From positions 1 to 64,000 of the forward strand of contig CAWJFT010000001.1 in the NCBI GenBank assembly GCA_963842235.1: a DNA stretch of 64,000 nucleotides, given 5' to 3'. This stretch comes from JACDAN01 sp963842235 (GTDB lineage: Bacteria > Actinomycetota > Thermoleophilia > Gaiellales > Gaiellaceae). Under the pieces are notes generated by a model. It saw nothing but the letters and a program-made list of their open reading frames with translations. It was not told the DNA's origin and made no database searches. The number at the start of each line of letters is the position of its first letter. Positions within the stretch are counted from its first letter, which is position 1. The translations under genes and the position numbers were made by a program. Shown one piece after another: positions 36,323 to 43,517 of this stretch.

Positions 36323-36724
36323 ATGGCGGTCGTGGACCAGGCACGGATCGACAAGTGGTTGTGGGCGGCGCGCTTCTTCAAGACGCGCAGCACGGCGTCC
36401 GAGGCCGTCCTCCGCGGGCGGGTACACGTCAACGGCGAGCGCGTGAAGCCGTCGAAGGTCGTCCACGCTGGGGACACGGTCGAGGTAACGATCGGGACGG
36501 TGCGCCGGACGGTAGCCGTGACCGAGGTCGCCGAGCGCCGCGGGCCCGCGAGCGCAGCGGCGACGATGTACGCCGAGACGCCGGAATCGCGCACCGCTCG
36601 CGAGCAGCACGCGCTCGAGCGACGGCTCGCCCACCCGCTCGGGGCCGACCTCGGCGCGCGCCCGACGAAGCAGGCCCGGCGCCGACTCGACGCCCTGCGC
36701 CGCGCACAGCGGCGCGGACGCTGA
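36323..36724 (+). CDS. S4-domain RNA-binding protein (Hsp15/YrfH-like)
   Basis: 133 residues. The S4 domain covers the start: RIDKWLWAARFFKTRSTASEA, GRVHVNGERVKPSKVVHAGD. The C-terminus is Arg-rich (TKQARRRLDALRRAQRRGR). Hsp15 in E. coli binds stalled 50S subunits; the family in other bacteria is mostly uncharacterised. ATG chosen; an in-frame extension upstream overlaps the methyltransferase end. Confidence 0.88.
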   Translation: MAVVDQARIDKWLWAARFFKTRSTASEAVLRGRVHVNGERVKPSKVVHAGDTVEVTIGTVRRTVAVTEVAERRGPASAAATMYAETPESRTAREQHALERRLAHPLGADLGARPTKQARRRLDALRRAQRRGR

Positions 36725-36783
36725 GCTCCCTCACGGCGGCTTTCGCGAACTGCTCGCCGTGCCGTCGCCGCTACCTTCGAGGC

Positions 36784-37788
36784 ATGCAGAAACCGGCTGC
36801 TCGGCTTCCCAGTCCCCTGTCAGTAGTGCGTATCGGGCTGGTCGTCTTCGTGCTCGCCTGGCTCTTCGCGCCATACACGCTGCAGTCGGCGGTGCCGGTC
36901 TGGCTTGCCTTCCTGATCGCGCTCGGCTTGGAGCTGCACTTCTTCATCGGCGGACTTCGCCCGGCTCCGGCGCCCCGTTCGGATGGCAAGCCGCAGGCCG
37001 TCGATCTGGAGCGCTACGGCTACGCAGCCGACACGGACGAGCTCTTGCTTGTGCGCGAGGAAGGCGAGGAGCTGTGGATCCCGTACTCGGGCGAGACGGC
37101 CGACGAGATGCGGGCGCTGATCGACGAGGTCCGCGAGCGGCCCGTGGAAGAAGCTGGTGCAACCGCCGTGGCCGCCCCGGAGCGGCGGGGCCTTCGGCCA
37201 CGTCTTCGTCGCTTCCTCGTCGGCCTCGGCGTGATCGGCGCACTCGCATTGATCTTTTGGTTCGTCGAGAACAACACGGGCTGGAACGCGCTGGATGCGA
37301 ATACGCGCGCCGAGGCGACGGCGCGCTTCTCCGACGAGGCCTCACGCGTCGCGGCGAAACCGGTCACGATCCGCTGCGACGAATCCGGCGACTACGTCGG
37401 CGCGGTCCAGCACGCCGACGGGGTTGCCGTCGTCGGAGGGAACCTTGCCTACCTGACGCCTGAGCGCTGTCTCGCCCTCTACCGTCTCGCGTTCAAGGGC
37501 GAAGTCAATGCGAACCAGACCGCCCCCGCACTCGCCGTTCTCGCCCATGAGGCCTGGCACCTCCGCGGCGTGCGCGACGAGGGGACGACCGAGTGCTACG
37601 CGCTGCAGGCCGGCGTCGAAATCGGGCAGCGGCTCGGCCTCTCGGAGGACACCGCGCGGCAGATGATGCGACAGCAGCTCGTAGAGAACGCGCTCCGCGG
37701 CCGAGCGAGCCCCGCCTACCTCGTACCGCCGGACTGCCGCGACGGCGGCCGCCTCGACCTGAAGCCGGACATCGCGCGGTTCCCGTAG
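36784..37788 (+). CDS. Membrane protein with a zincin-like HExxH motif
   Basis: 334 residues. Two hydrophobic helices near the N-terminus (~18-58), a soluble stretch, another helix at ~147-165 (LVGLGVIGALALIFWFV), then a C-terminal domain with LAHEAWHLRGVRDEGTTECYALQ, i.e. HExxH followed by a possible third ligand Glu. Cys residues (IRCDESG, ERCLALY, PDCRDGG) could form disulfides. Probably an uncharacterised metallopeptidase on the outer face. No known family named. Confidence 0.75.
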   Translation: MQKPAARLPSPLSVVRIGLVVFVLAWLFAPYTLQSAVPVWLAFLIALGLELHFFIGGLRPAPAPRSDGKPQAVDLERYGYAADTDELLLVREEGEELWIPYSGETADEMRALIDEVRERPVEEAGATAVAAPERRGLRPRLRRFLVGLGVIGALALIFWFVENNTGWNALDANTRAEATARFSDEASRVAAKPVTIRCDESGDYVGAVQHADGVAVVGGNLAYLTPERCLALYRLAFKGEVNANQTAPALAVLAHEAWHLRGVRDEGTTECYALQAGVEIGQRLGLSEDTARQMMRQQLVENALRGRASPAYLVPPDCRDGGRLDLKPDIARFP

Positions 37789-37822
37789 CCGCTCGGACGA
37801 CGGCTTGAGCTTTCGGCCAGCT

Positions 37823-38131
37823 CTACGCCGGCAGCTTGGACGCGATCACGTCGGCCTGCTGGATGTCCGGAGGCCGGACGAACAGTTCGTCCGCCTGGGC
37901 CATCAGCGCCTCGGCCACACGTCCCGACAGGTGTGCCTGGCGGCCCGAGTCATCCGGGAAAACGTCGAAGATGGCGAACTGCGAGTCGCCGAGCCGAACC
38001 GCGAACCACGCCGTCGTGTCGGGTTCGTCCTCGACGAGCGAGCGTCCGCCCTCGAGGAACCTCGCCACGTCCGCTTCCTTGCCGGGCCTTGCCTCGAGTG
38101 GCACCCAGAGCCCCTTGGTGACGGTCGCCAT
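37823..38131 (-). CDS. ABM-family putative monooxygenase
   Basis: 102 residues; ATG behind AAAGGAGACGTC. Pattern VPLEARPGKEADVARFLEGG, WFAVRLGDSQFAIFDVFPDD and HLSGRVAEALMA is that of antibiotic-biosynthesis-monooxygenase domain proteins (quinol monooxygenase-like dimers). Substrate not predictable. Its start region lies inside the long C-terminal overlap of the HNH gene. Confidence 0.82.
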   Translation of the reverse strand: MATVTKGLWVPLEARPGKEADVARFLEGGRSLVEDEPDTTAWFAVRLGDSQFAIFDVFPDDSGRQAHLSGRVAEALMAQADELFVRPPDIQQADVIASKLPA

Positions 38132-38441
38132 GACGTCTCCTTTCCGTTGACAGTTGCGTACGTCCATCGTACGAGGGCGACACGCGCGCAGCGATCGTCT
38201 GCCGCGTGTTCTGGGCGGCGACACGGGCACCGCCGCCGTAGTTGCAGCGCCGGCAGGCGGCGACGAGGTTCGAGGGCTCCCAGAACGGGTCCGGCGCCTG
38301 CGAGGACGGCACCAGGTGATGGACGGTCGTCGCGTGGCCGAGGCAGCGCGGCCCTTGGACCTGGCAGATGTGACCGTCGCGGCGGAGAACGGCGCGGCGG
38401 ACCCGTTGCCAAGCCGTCGTCGAGTATCCGCGATCACTCAC
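37950..38441 (-). CDS. HNH endonuclease-domain protein
   Basis: 163 residues from a GTG that overlaps the upstream stop (GTGA). Compact HNH fold: YSTTAWQRVRRAVLRRDGHICQ, Cys pair, HHLVPSSQ (catalytic His) and NLVAACRRCNYGGG with the second Cys pair. After about residue 110 the frame merely runs antisense-free over the monooxygenase gene start (182-bp same-strand overlap), so the natural stop may have been lost. Confidence 0.7.
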   Translation of the reverse strand: MSDRGYSTTAWQRVRRAVLRRDGHICQVQGPRCLGHATTVHHLVPSSQAPDPFWEPSNLVAACRRCNYGGGARVAAQNTRQTIAARVSPSYDGRTQLSTERRRHGDRHQGALGATRGKARQGSGRGEVPRGRTLARRGRTRHDGVVRGSARRLAVRHLRRFPG

Positions 38442-38716
38442 TCCAGTTGCTCCCTGCGGACGTAATCCGGCAGCGCCCGGTCGGCCCTGCGCTGGGCCAT
38501 CCCCTCGCTGTTCACGATCACGTACGCGAAGACGCCGATGAACGGGACGAAGATAAGAAGCAGCAGCCAGAGGACCTTTTTCCCGCCCCGGATGTCGTGG
38601 CGGCTGAAGACGTCTCCGATCATGACGATCAGCAACCCGAACCACCCAACGAAAAGGAAGAAGATGAGGATCGTCCCGAGGACTTCGAGGAACGGATGGT
38701 CAGCCGCGAGTGGCAT
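38438..38716 (-). CDS. Small membrane protein with PLDc_N domain
   Basis: 92 residues; ATG after AAGGAG. Two helices (LGTILIFFLFVGWFGLLIVM and VLWLLLLIFVPFIGVFAYVI) separated by FSRHDIRGGKK, the pattern of phospholipase-D N-terminal (PLDc_N) membrane proteins. Unknown function. Forms a small leftward operon with the HNH gene. Confidence 0.75.
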   Translation of the reverse strand: MPLAADHPFLEVLGTILIFFLFVGWFGLLIVMIGDVFSRHDIRGGKKVLWLLLLIFVPFIGVFAYVIVNSEGMAQRRADRALPDYVRREQLE

Positions 38717-38726
38717 TGGAAACTCC

Positions 38727-39143
38727 TTACGCTCGGGGGCCCGCGGTCTCGTATTCGGAGACCGCGTCGAATTGTGGAGCAAGATGCCGGACGACGTACT
38801 CGCGGCCGTCGCGCTCCTGGGTGCTGACGCGCGCCTGCTCGATCAGGGCCCGGCGGCGCTCGTTCCAGTAGGCGTCCGAGGCTAGGCGGCGCGCTCCTCG
38901 TCGTCCGGTCCTCTCCGCAGCGATTGCAGCGCCGCTCGGCGGGCGCCGGCTTCGGCTTAGGGCCGGGCGTAGGCGCGGCTCCTGGGCGTTCTCAGAACCG
39001 CTAACAGTGATTTCTATGGGCGGCCCGAGACTCGGGGCGTGGCCGTTCAGCTGCTCACGAACAAGCTCGACGACGACGCAGCGGACGAGCTCGGAGACGG
39101 GGCTGCGCAGCTCGTCTCGGAAAAGCTGCTCAAGCGGTACCAC
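38727..39143 (-). CDS. Hypothetical protein
   Basis: 138 residues, GTG start. Helical N-terminus (PLEQLFRDELRSPVSELV) and C-terminus (AYWNERRRALIEQA); basic middle (PALSRSRRPPSGAA) probably disordered. Resembles small accessory DNA-associated proteins, but no family is recognised. Ends 10 bp before the membrane-protein start. Confidence 0.45.
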   Translation of the reverse strand: MVPLEQLFRDELRSPVSELVRCVVVELVREQLNGHAPSLGPPIEITVSGSENAQEPRLRPALSRSRRPPSGAAIAAERTGRRGARRLASDAYWNERRRALIEQARVSTQERDGREYVVRHLAPQFDAVSEYETAGPRA

Positions 39144-39214
39144 GGCCGGCGCGGCCGCGGTTGGAGTCTACGACCCGGACGTTCTCAGCCTTTGCGAACG
39201 ACTTGAGCGATCCC

Positions 39215-40069
39215 TTACGTGAGCAGGTGCCTCTGCCAGGCGGTCTCGGTGTGGGAGACGACGCGCTCCCAGGCGTCGCGAACGATCGCCCGGCCCTCAC
39301 GAAAGTCGTTCACGACGAACCGCACAAGGATCGGATCCTGCGTCTGCGCCTTTCGCCAGTCGAGGTAGTCGTCCACCTTCTCGATCCGGGGAAACTCCAC
39401 CGTCGTCTGAGGTGGCAGACCGAACCCTGAACGGGTGACGTGCAGCTCGGGCACGACGCGGCCGTGCACGAGTCGATTCCGGTATGCGCGGATTTGGCGA
39501 AGGGGGTCGTCGTGGGCCATCCGCCACGCCTCGCGTGCACGGCGACCTGCCTTCTCGTCCCAAGGGGGATATGCGCCGGGCGTCGCCCGCCGCTGGAGTA
39601 GTTCATCGCCGACGTCGCTCGCACCGGTCAGGCCGACGAATGACTCGGTGAAGCTGTGGCGGTCGAGCGGCGCTTGCTCCACAAGATCGAACACTCGGCC
39701 CAGGTGAAGGAGCACCGTGAGATGAAGCTGGGCGACGGTGACATCCTCCTCAGTCTTTCCGATCGCGTCCAGTTCCGCCTGTGGACGCAGGCCGATGTTC
39801 GTCCGCTCGCTTGTGCGGTAGGTCAACGGAACAATCTTCGCCGCCCAGAACGTCTCGTAGCTCGGGAACGAGTCCGCTGCGAACAGCTCCCAGTAGCGCC
39901 GCTCTGGTTCGTCGCCGTCTGCCGCAATCGTGAACGGCGGTTCAGCCAACGTTGTAAGCCTAAGGAGGTGGGCGAACCGTTGCCAGGTTCGACGAAATCC
40001 CGAGGACAGCACGGAGGACAGCAGGAATCTCGCCGAAACGGCATATCTCGCACATCTCGTTTGGCTCAA
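39215..40069 (-). CDS. Hypothetical protein near tRNA-Lys
   Basis: Up to 284 residues. The body is well formed: FTIAADGDEPERRYWELFAAD, FWAAKIVPLTYRTS, LIHLTVLLHLGRVF-like helices and a final IRAYRNRLVHGRVVP, a motif seen in HEPN- or RiboL-PSP-type helical nucleases and in toxin-like proteins (R-x4-H). This resemblance is loose. The first ~40 residues may not be coding: a TTG at 39949 is an alternative start. Accessory-gene position next to a tRNA. Confidence 0.6.
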   Translation of the reverse strand: MSQTRCARYAVSARFLLSSVLSSGFRRTWQRFAHLLRLTTLAEPPFTIAADGDEPERRYWELFAADSFPSYETFWAAKIVPLTYRTSERTNIGLRPQAELDAIGKTEEDVTVAQLHLTVLLHLGRVFDLVEQAPLDRHSFTESFVGLTGASDVGDELLQRRATPGAYPPWDEKAGRRAREAWRMAHDDPLRQIRAYRNRLVHGRVVPELHVTRSGFGLPPQTTVEFPRIEKVDDYLDWRKAQTQDPILVRFVVNDFREGRAIVRDAWERVVSHTETAWQRHLLT

Positions 40070-40076
40070 CCATGCG
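40045..40076 (-). repeat. Copy A of a tRNA-downstream repeat
   Basis: On the minus strand this reads CGCATGGTTGAGCCA then CGAGA-GTGCGAGAT and matches 29 of 32 positions of copy B at 41222. It begins about 28 nt past the 3' end of tRNA-Lys, the same spacing as copy B from tRNA-Glu. Confidence 0.75.
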
Positions 40077-40103
40077 GTTTTCGCATGGCGACTAGGGCTA
40101 GGA

Positions 40104-40176
40104 TGGGCCGGACAGGATTCGAACCTGTGACCTTGGGATTAAAAGTCCCCTGCTCTACCAGCTGAGCTACCGGCCC
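40104..40176 (-). tRNA. tRNA-Lys (TTT)
   Basis: Minus-strand cloverleaf: acceptor GGGCCGG/CCGGCCC, D-arm AGCTCAGCTGGTAGAGC, anticodon loop CTTTTAA (anticodon TTT), T-loop GGTTCGAATCC, discriminator A. CCA is not encoded. Confidence 0.97.
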
Positions 40177-40193
40177 GCAGCGTCAATGTAGCG

Positions 40194-41096
40194 CTACAGG
40201 ATCCGGGCCCCGAGGGCGCTCGCGGCCAGTTCTACCGCCAGTCGGGCGGTCTCGTTTTCGTGATCGAGGATCGGGTTGACTTCAACGAGCTCCAGCGAGG
40301 TGAGGAGCCCGCTTTCGGCGACGAGCTCCATCATCAGATGCGCCTCGCGGTACGAGAACCCGCCCCGCACCGGCGACCCGACGCCTGGCGCGACATCCGG
40401 GTCGACGACATCGAGGTCGACCGAGATATGGACGAACGGGGCGCCCGAGACGCGCTCCAGCGCCTCAGCCAGGACAGGCTCGACCCCACGGCGGTCGACG
40501 TCGGCGATCGTGTAGACGGCGACGCCGGTCTCCTTCACGACCTCGCGCTCACCCGGATCGAGGCTGCGGACGCCGATCAGCGCGACACGCTCGGGGTCGA
40601 CCGAAGGAAGCGGCCAGCGCTCGCTCTCGAACGCGGCTCCCGCGCGTCCAAGCGCGGCTGCGAGCGGCATGCCGTGCACGTTCCCGCTCGGCGTCGTCTC
40701 CGGCGTGTTCAGGTCGCCGTGGGCGTCGAACCAGAGGACGGCGCCCGGCCCGTGGAGCGACGCAAGCCCGCCGAGCGGCCCGATCGCAACCGAGTGATCG
40801 CCGCCGAGGACGAGCGGCGTCAGCCCTCGCTCGGCGGCCTCCCGCACGCGGTCGGCGATCTGCTCGCAGGTCTCGCGGATCTGGGCGAGGAAACGAGCAT
40901 TGGGATCGCCGGGATCCGCCGTCTCGCGGATCTCCGTGTAGACGTTCCCGCGGTCCTCGGAGGCGATGCCGAGCGCCGCGAGCCGTTCGCCCAGCCCGGC
41001 GTAGCGGATCGCCGACGGCCCCATGTCCACCCCGCGCCGCCCGGCGCCAAGATCGAGCTCGGCACCGATGATCGCCACCCGCCTGGCCTCATCCAC
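40194..41096 (-). CDS. Arginase/agmatinase-family ureohydrolase (arginase-like)
   Basis: 300 residues from a GTG at 41096 behind AGGATAG; an earlier start would run into the tRNA-Glu gene. Mn-binding motifs GGDHSVAIG, WFDAHGDLNTPE and SVDLDVVDPDVAPG, plus GNVHGMPLAAALG, identify the family and favour arginase over agmatinase. Cleaves L-arginine to ornithine and urea. Confidence 0.9.
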   Translation of the reverse strand: MDEARRVAIIGAELDLGAGRRGVDMGPSAIRYAGLGERLAALGIASEDRGNVYTEIRETADPGDPNARFLAQIRETCEQIADRVREAAERGLTPLVLGGDHSVAIGPLGGLASLHGPGAVLWFDAHGDLNTPETTPSGNVHGMPLAAALGRAGAAFESERWPLPSVDPERVALIGVRSLDPGEREVVKETGVAVYTIADVDRRGVEPVLAEALERVSGAPFVHISVDLDVVDPDVAPGVGSPVRGGFSYREAHLMMELVAESGLLTSLELVEVNPILDHENETARLAVELAASALGARIL

Positions 41097-41121
41097 CGGG
41101 CTATCCTGCCCTAGAAGCAGG

Positions 41122-41194
41122 GCCCCCATCGACTAGCGGCCCAGGTCACGGCCCTTTCAAGGCCGTAGCGCGGGTTCGAATCCCGCTGGGGGCA
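41122..41194 (+). tRNA. tRNA-Glu (TTC)
   Basis: Cloverleaf with acceptor GCCCCCA/TGGGGGC, anticodon loop CTTTCAA (anticodon TTC), T-loop GGTTCGAATCC and discriminator A. CCA not encoded. Confidence 0.97.
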
Positions 41195-41221
41195 TAGAGG
41201 GGTTAGTCGCAACGCTGAAAT

Positions 41222-41252
41222 CGCATGGTTGAGCCAGCGAGACGTGCGAGAT
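41222..41252 (+). repeat. Copy B of the tRNA-downstream repeat
   Basis: CGCATGGTTGAGCCA followed by GCGAGACGTGCGAGAT, 28 nt behind tRNA-Glu. The flanking sequence before it (TTAGTCGC, GAAA) also matches that of copy A, so the shared unit is closer to 45 nt. The copies are inverted and flank tRNA-Lys, arginase and tRNA-Glu. Confidence 0.75.
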
Positions 41253-41374
41253 CCGCGAGGAATGCGATTCGGGCACACCCCGGTGCATACTCCGAACATT
41301 CGCCAGCCGAGGCAACAGGCTCGATAGCTGTCCAGGGCATGGACTGCTAGGGATTCCGCTGTAACGTGGCCGAG

Positions 41375-41731
41375 ATGATTCGCATCGGCTCGATCGTCCT
41401 GCGGGTGGACGATCTGCAGCGCCAGACGGAGTTCTGGGAGGCGGCGCTTGGCTACATGCGTCGCGAGGGCGACAGCGACGATTTCGCGCTGCTACGTCCG
41501 AGGGACGGCGCGGGGCCGAACCTGTCCCTCGACCGCGTGCGCTCTACCCTGCAGATCCCTCCGCGCATCCACCTCGACCTGTACGCCGAGGACCAGGCCG
41601 GGGAGGTCGAACGCTTGCTCGCGCTTGGTGCCACCGAGGTCCACTGGGACAAACGACCGCCGGACGCGGACTACGTCATCCTCGCCGACCCGGAGGGCAA
41701 CCGCTTCTGCGTCGTGGACACCAACCACTAA
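41375..41731 (+). CDS. VOC/glyoxalase-family protein
   Basis: 118 residues from ATG (MIRIGSIVLRVDDLQRQTEFW); a GTG three codons earlier is an alternative. Ends DYVILADPEGNRFCVVD, the usual metal-binding second half with Glu. Single-domain dioxygenase-like fold; function unknown. Confidence 0.82.
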   Translation: MIRIGSIVLRVDDLQRQTEFWEAALGYMRREGDSDDFALLRPRDGAGPNLSLDRVRSTLQIPPRIHLDLYAEDQAGEVERLLALGATEVHWDKRPPDADYVILADPEGNRFCVVDTNH

Positions 41732-41750
41732 CGGGCGGAGCTGGATATCC

Positions 41751-41868
41751 ATGGCCGATCGCCTGACGCCGCTCGTCTGCGTCGAGTGCGGCCGGGAGCA
41801 CGCCGACGACGAGCGCGGCGCTCGTACCTGACGACTGACGGGCAGACGTCGATCTACCATGTGAGCTC
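41751..41868 (+). pseudogene. Fragment of a small CxxC zinc-ribbon-like protein
   Basis: ATG starts ADRLTPLVCVECGREHADDERG, like the short actinobacterial proteins that have a CVEC motif and a later CPEC motif. A stop follows at ERGART; in a shifted frame the DNA reads YLTTDGQTSIYHV right up to the tRNA-Val gene, and the second Cys pair is missing. So the 3' end is gone and one base is missing. Confidence 0.5.
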
Positions 41869-41944
41869 GGGCGGTTAGCTCAGCTGGGAGAGCGCCTGCC
41901 TTACAAGCAGGGGGTCGCTGGTTCGAGTCCAGTACCGCCCACCA
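41869..41944 (+). tRNA. tRNA-Val (TAC), CCA encoded
   Basis: Acceptor GGGCGGT/ACCGCCC, D-arm AGCTCAGCTGGGAGAGC, anticodon loop CTTACAA (anticodon TAC), T-loop GGTTCGAGTCC, discriminator A followed by encoded CCA (41942-41944), unlike the other three tRNAs here. Confidence 0.97.
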
Positions 41945-41947
41945 CAG

Positions 41948-41974
41948 GAAAGCCCTGCTAAACGCAGGGCTTTC
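41948..41974 (+). terminator. Terminator behind tRNA-Val
   Basis: Perfect 11-bp stem GAAAGCCCTGC/GCAGGGCTTTC around TAAAC, 3 bp past CCA, followed by GTTCGTT. Good rho-independent terminator form for a tRNA transcript. Confidence 0.75.
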
Positions 41975-41978
41975 GTTC

Positions 41979-42137
41979 GTTGCCATCGCGCTCGCCAACG
42001 GTGTGACCCTGCCGGAGGCGGCGATGCTTGCGCGCCACGCGAACCCCAGGTTGACCCTGGCCGTGTATGCGGGCCTGACCGATGGCGCTCGTGAGGTGGC
42101 CGTGGACAAGCTCCTCAGCTCAGGGTTCGGCGCCTAG
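41979..42137 (+). pseudogene. C-terminal remnant of a tyrosine recombinase (integrase)
   Basis: The frame reads ALANGVTLPEAAMLARHANPRLTLAVYAG then DGAREVAVDKLLSSGFGA and a TAG. This is the last part of XerD/phage-type integrases: helix, His of the H/W box (ARHANP) and the catalytic Tyr (AVYAG). No start codon or N-terminal part exists upstream. Left by deletion of an element integrated at the tRNA-Val gene. Confidence 0.75.
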
Positions 42138-42265
42138 AGGCTTGATTGTGAACTCGCCCGTTCGGAATCGCGGAGCCTCTGCTCCTCGCGGGGTCGTCGT
42201 CCTGGTCGCCGGGCGGAGCCTCGGTCTGGAACCGTGAAGTCCTTCCCCGGTGTGCGCGCGTCCTG

Positions 42266-42691
42266 CTAGGTGGCGGCCGCCATGACGTCCGCTTTCCTTC
42301 TCGCCATCACGGCGTCGAGTGTCGCGTACTCGGCCTCCTCGATTGCGGCCTCCGCGAACTCGACGGCGTCGAACGCGTCGGCCTCGGCCCACTCGGCGTC
42401 GCCTTCGGCGGCCCTGGCGTCGGCTGCGGCCTTCTTCGCGTCGATGCGCTCTCGAATACGCTGGATGTGCTTGTCCCAATCGCTCTGGACTTCGTTCCAG
42501 TGGCGTTCGGCTTGGTCGGCAACGTCATTCGTTTTGGCGCGCAGCTGGCCCGCGCGATCATCGGCCTTCTTCCGCGCATCGTCGACCATGGCCTTCAACT
42601 CGGCATCGTCCTTTGCGACTGCCTCCTTGATGTGGCGGTCGGCCGCCTCGACTTGCTCCTTCAGCTTCGTGAAGTCGTCTGATACCGGCAT
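42266..42691 (-). CDS. Acidic coiled-coil protein, unknown
   Basis: 141 residues; ATG with GAAGGAGG ahead. Almost fully helical with heptads (DFTKLKEQVEAADRHIKEAV, DVADQAERHWNEVQSDW, IRERIDAKKAAADARA). No signal peptide or membrane segment. No family recognised. It lies inside the region flanked by the two tRNA-Val-like repeats, so it may be element cargo. Confidence 0.65.
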   Translation of the reverse strand: MPVSDDFTKLKEQVEAADRHIKEAVAKDDAELKAMVDDARKKADDRAGQLRAKTNDVADQAERHWNEVQSDWDKHIQRIRERIDAKKAAADARAAEGDAEWAEADAFDAVEFAEAAIEEAEYATLDAVMARRKADVMAAAT

Positions 42692-42824
42692 TTGCAGCCT
42701 CCTTCTTCCGACGTCGGATCGGCCTGACTCTGCCTACACGACGATAGCCGACTTGAACCCAACAGAAAGTCCAATTCGGGCGGCTGAGCGCGATGACGCG
42801 ACACCTGCCAACCCGCCGGAGCGC

Positions 42825-43181
42825 CTAGGCCTCGAGGTCGTCGCTCAGGAAGAACGTGGCGAACGCGCCTGTCACGCCGGCCACGAAGAGCACGCCCCAG
42901 ATCTCGAGCAGGATGTTCAGGACGCGCCCGCCGGTGGTCAACGGGTTCTTCAGCGAAGAGGAGACGGTCAGCAGCTGCACGGTCGTGAAGTAGAGCGCGT
43001 CGAAGACCGTCTTGATCTCGGTTCCCGGAGCATGCCGCTCCAAGAAATAGATCGCGACCGTGCCGACGAGTGCGACCAAGGAGGTTGAAGCGACGAGGAA
43101 TGTGAAGCGGGCGACGAGCAGGCGATGTCGCTGCTGCCACGAGAAGAAAGTGCGCCGCCACTCCTGGGGAAGCGAGAACAC
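42825..43181 (-). CDS. Two-helix ion-channel-like protein lacking the GYG filter
   Basis: 118 residues. Helix 1 (LVASTSLVALVGTVAIYFLE), a re-entrant pore-like segment (FDALYFTTVQLLTVSSSLKNPLTTGGRVL) and helix 2 (ILLEIWGVLFVAGVTGAFATFFL) match the Ion_trans_2 layout, but the usual TVGYG selectivity sequence reads TVSSS. A non-selective or altered channel, or a decayed one. Start is ATG. Lies inside the tRNA-Val-flanked region. Confidence 0.65.
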   Translation of the reverse strand: MFSLPQEWRRTFFSWQQRHRLLVARFTFLVASTSLVALVGTVAIYFLERHAPGTEIKTVFDALYFTTVQLLTVSSSLKNPLTTGGRVLNILLEIWGVLFVAGVTGAFATFFLSDDLEA

Positions 43182-43517
43182 ATGCTGAGTCTCACGCCGG
43201 GTGCGGACGACCGTTCAGGGGCAAAGCGTCTAGTAGCGTCTCCGCCCAGAACGACGCCGGAATTTCACATCAAGCCTTAGTGGGAACAATGGGAACACCT
43301 GGCGTTCGCTCGGGTTCGGACGGGTTCGGTACGCCGTAACGCAACCCCTGTAACCAGGCGGGTAGAGCGAACGGGCGCGAACGGGTCCGAACGCCCACCC
43401 CGTCCTTACAAGCAGGAGGTCACTGGTTCGATCCCGGTACCCCCCATAACTGACATTGCGCAAACTGCCGTGTCGCTACTCGTGGGGCTCCGCCATTCCG
43501 TCGCGTAGCATCGCGCC
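43182..43517. other. 336-bp non-coding region
   Basis: Between the channel-like gene and the MBL-fold gene. Holds the tRNA-Val-like fragment listed separately and short GAACGGG-type and GGTTCGG-type repeats between about 43300 and 43400. No credible coding frame; short frames here translate the tRNA-like sequence. Confidence 0.6.
43404..43446 (+). repeat. Partial second copy of tRNA-Val 3' half
   Basis: 43 nt from the anticodon loop to the discriminator match tRNA-Val 41899-41941 at 37 of 43 positions (CCTTACAAGCAGGAGGTCACTGG...). The 5' half of a tRNA is absent. Fits an old attR-type site left by an element integrated at tRNA-Val, with the integrase remnant inside. Confidence 0.6.

Noticed and set aside
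36355..36783. Upstream extension of the HEAWH protein frame
   Set aside because: It runs over the S4-domain gene in another frame and is Arg/Ala-rich; the ATG at 36784 starts a normal membrane protein.
43230..43463. Frame with YGGYRDRTSDLLL
   Set aside because: Translation of the tRNA-Val-like fragment, not a gene.
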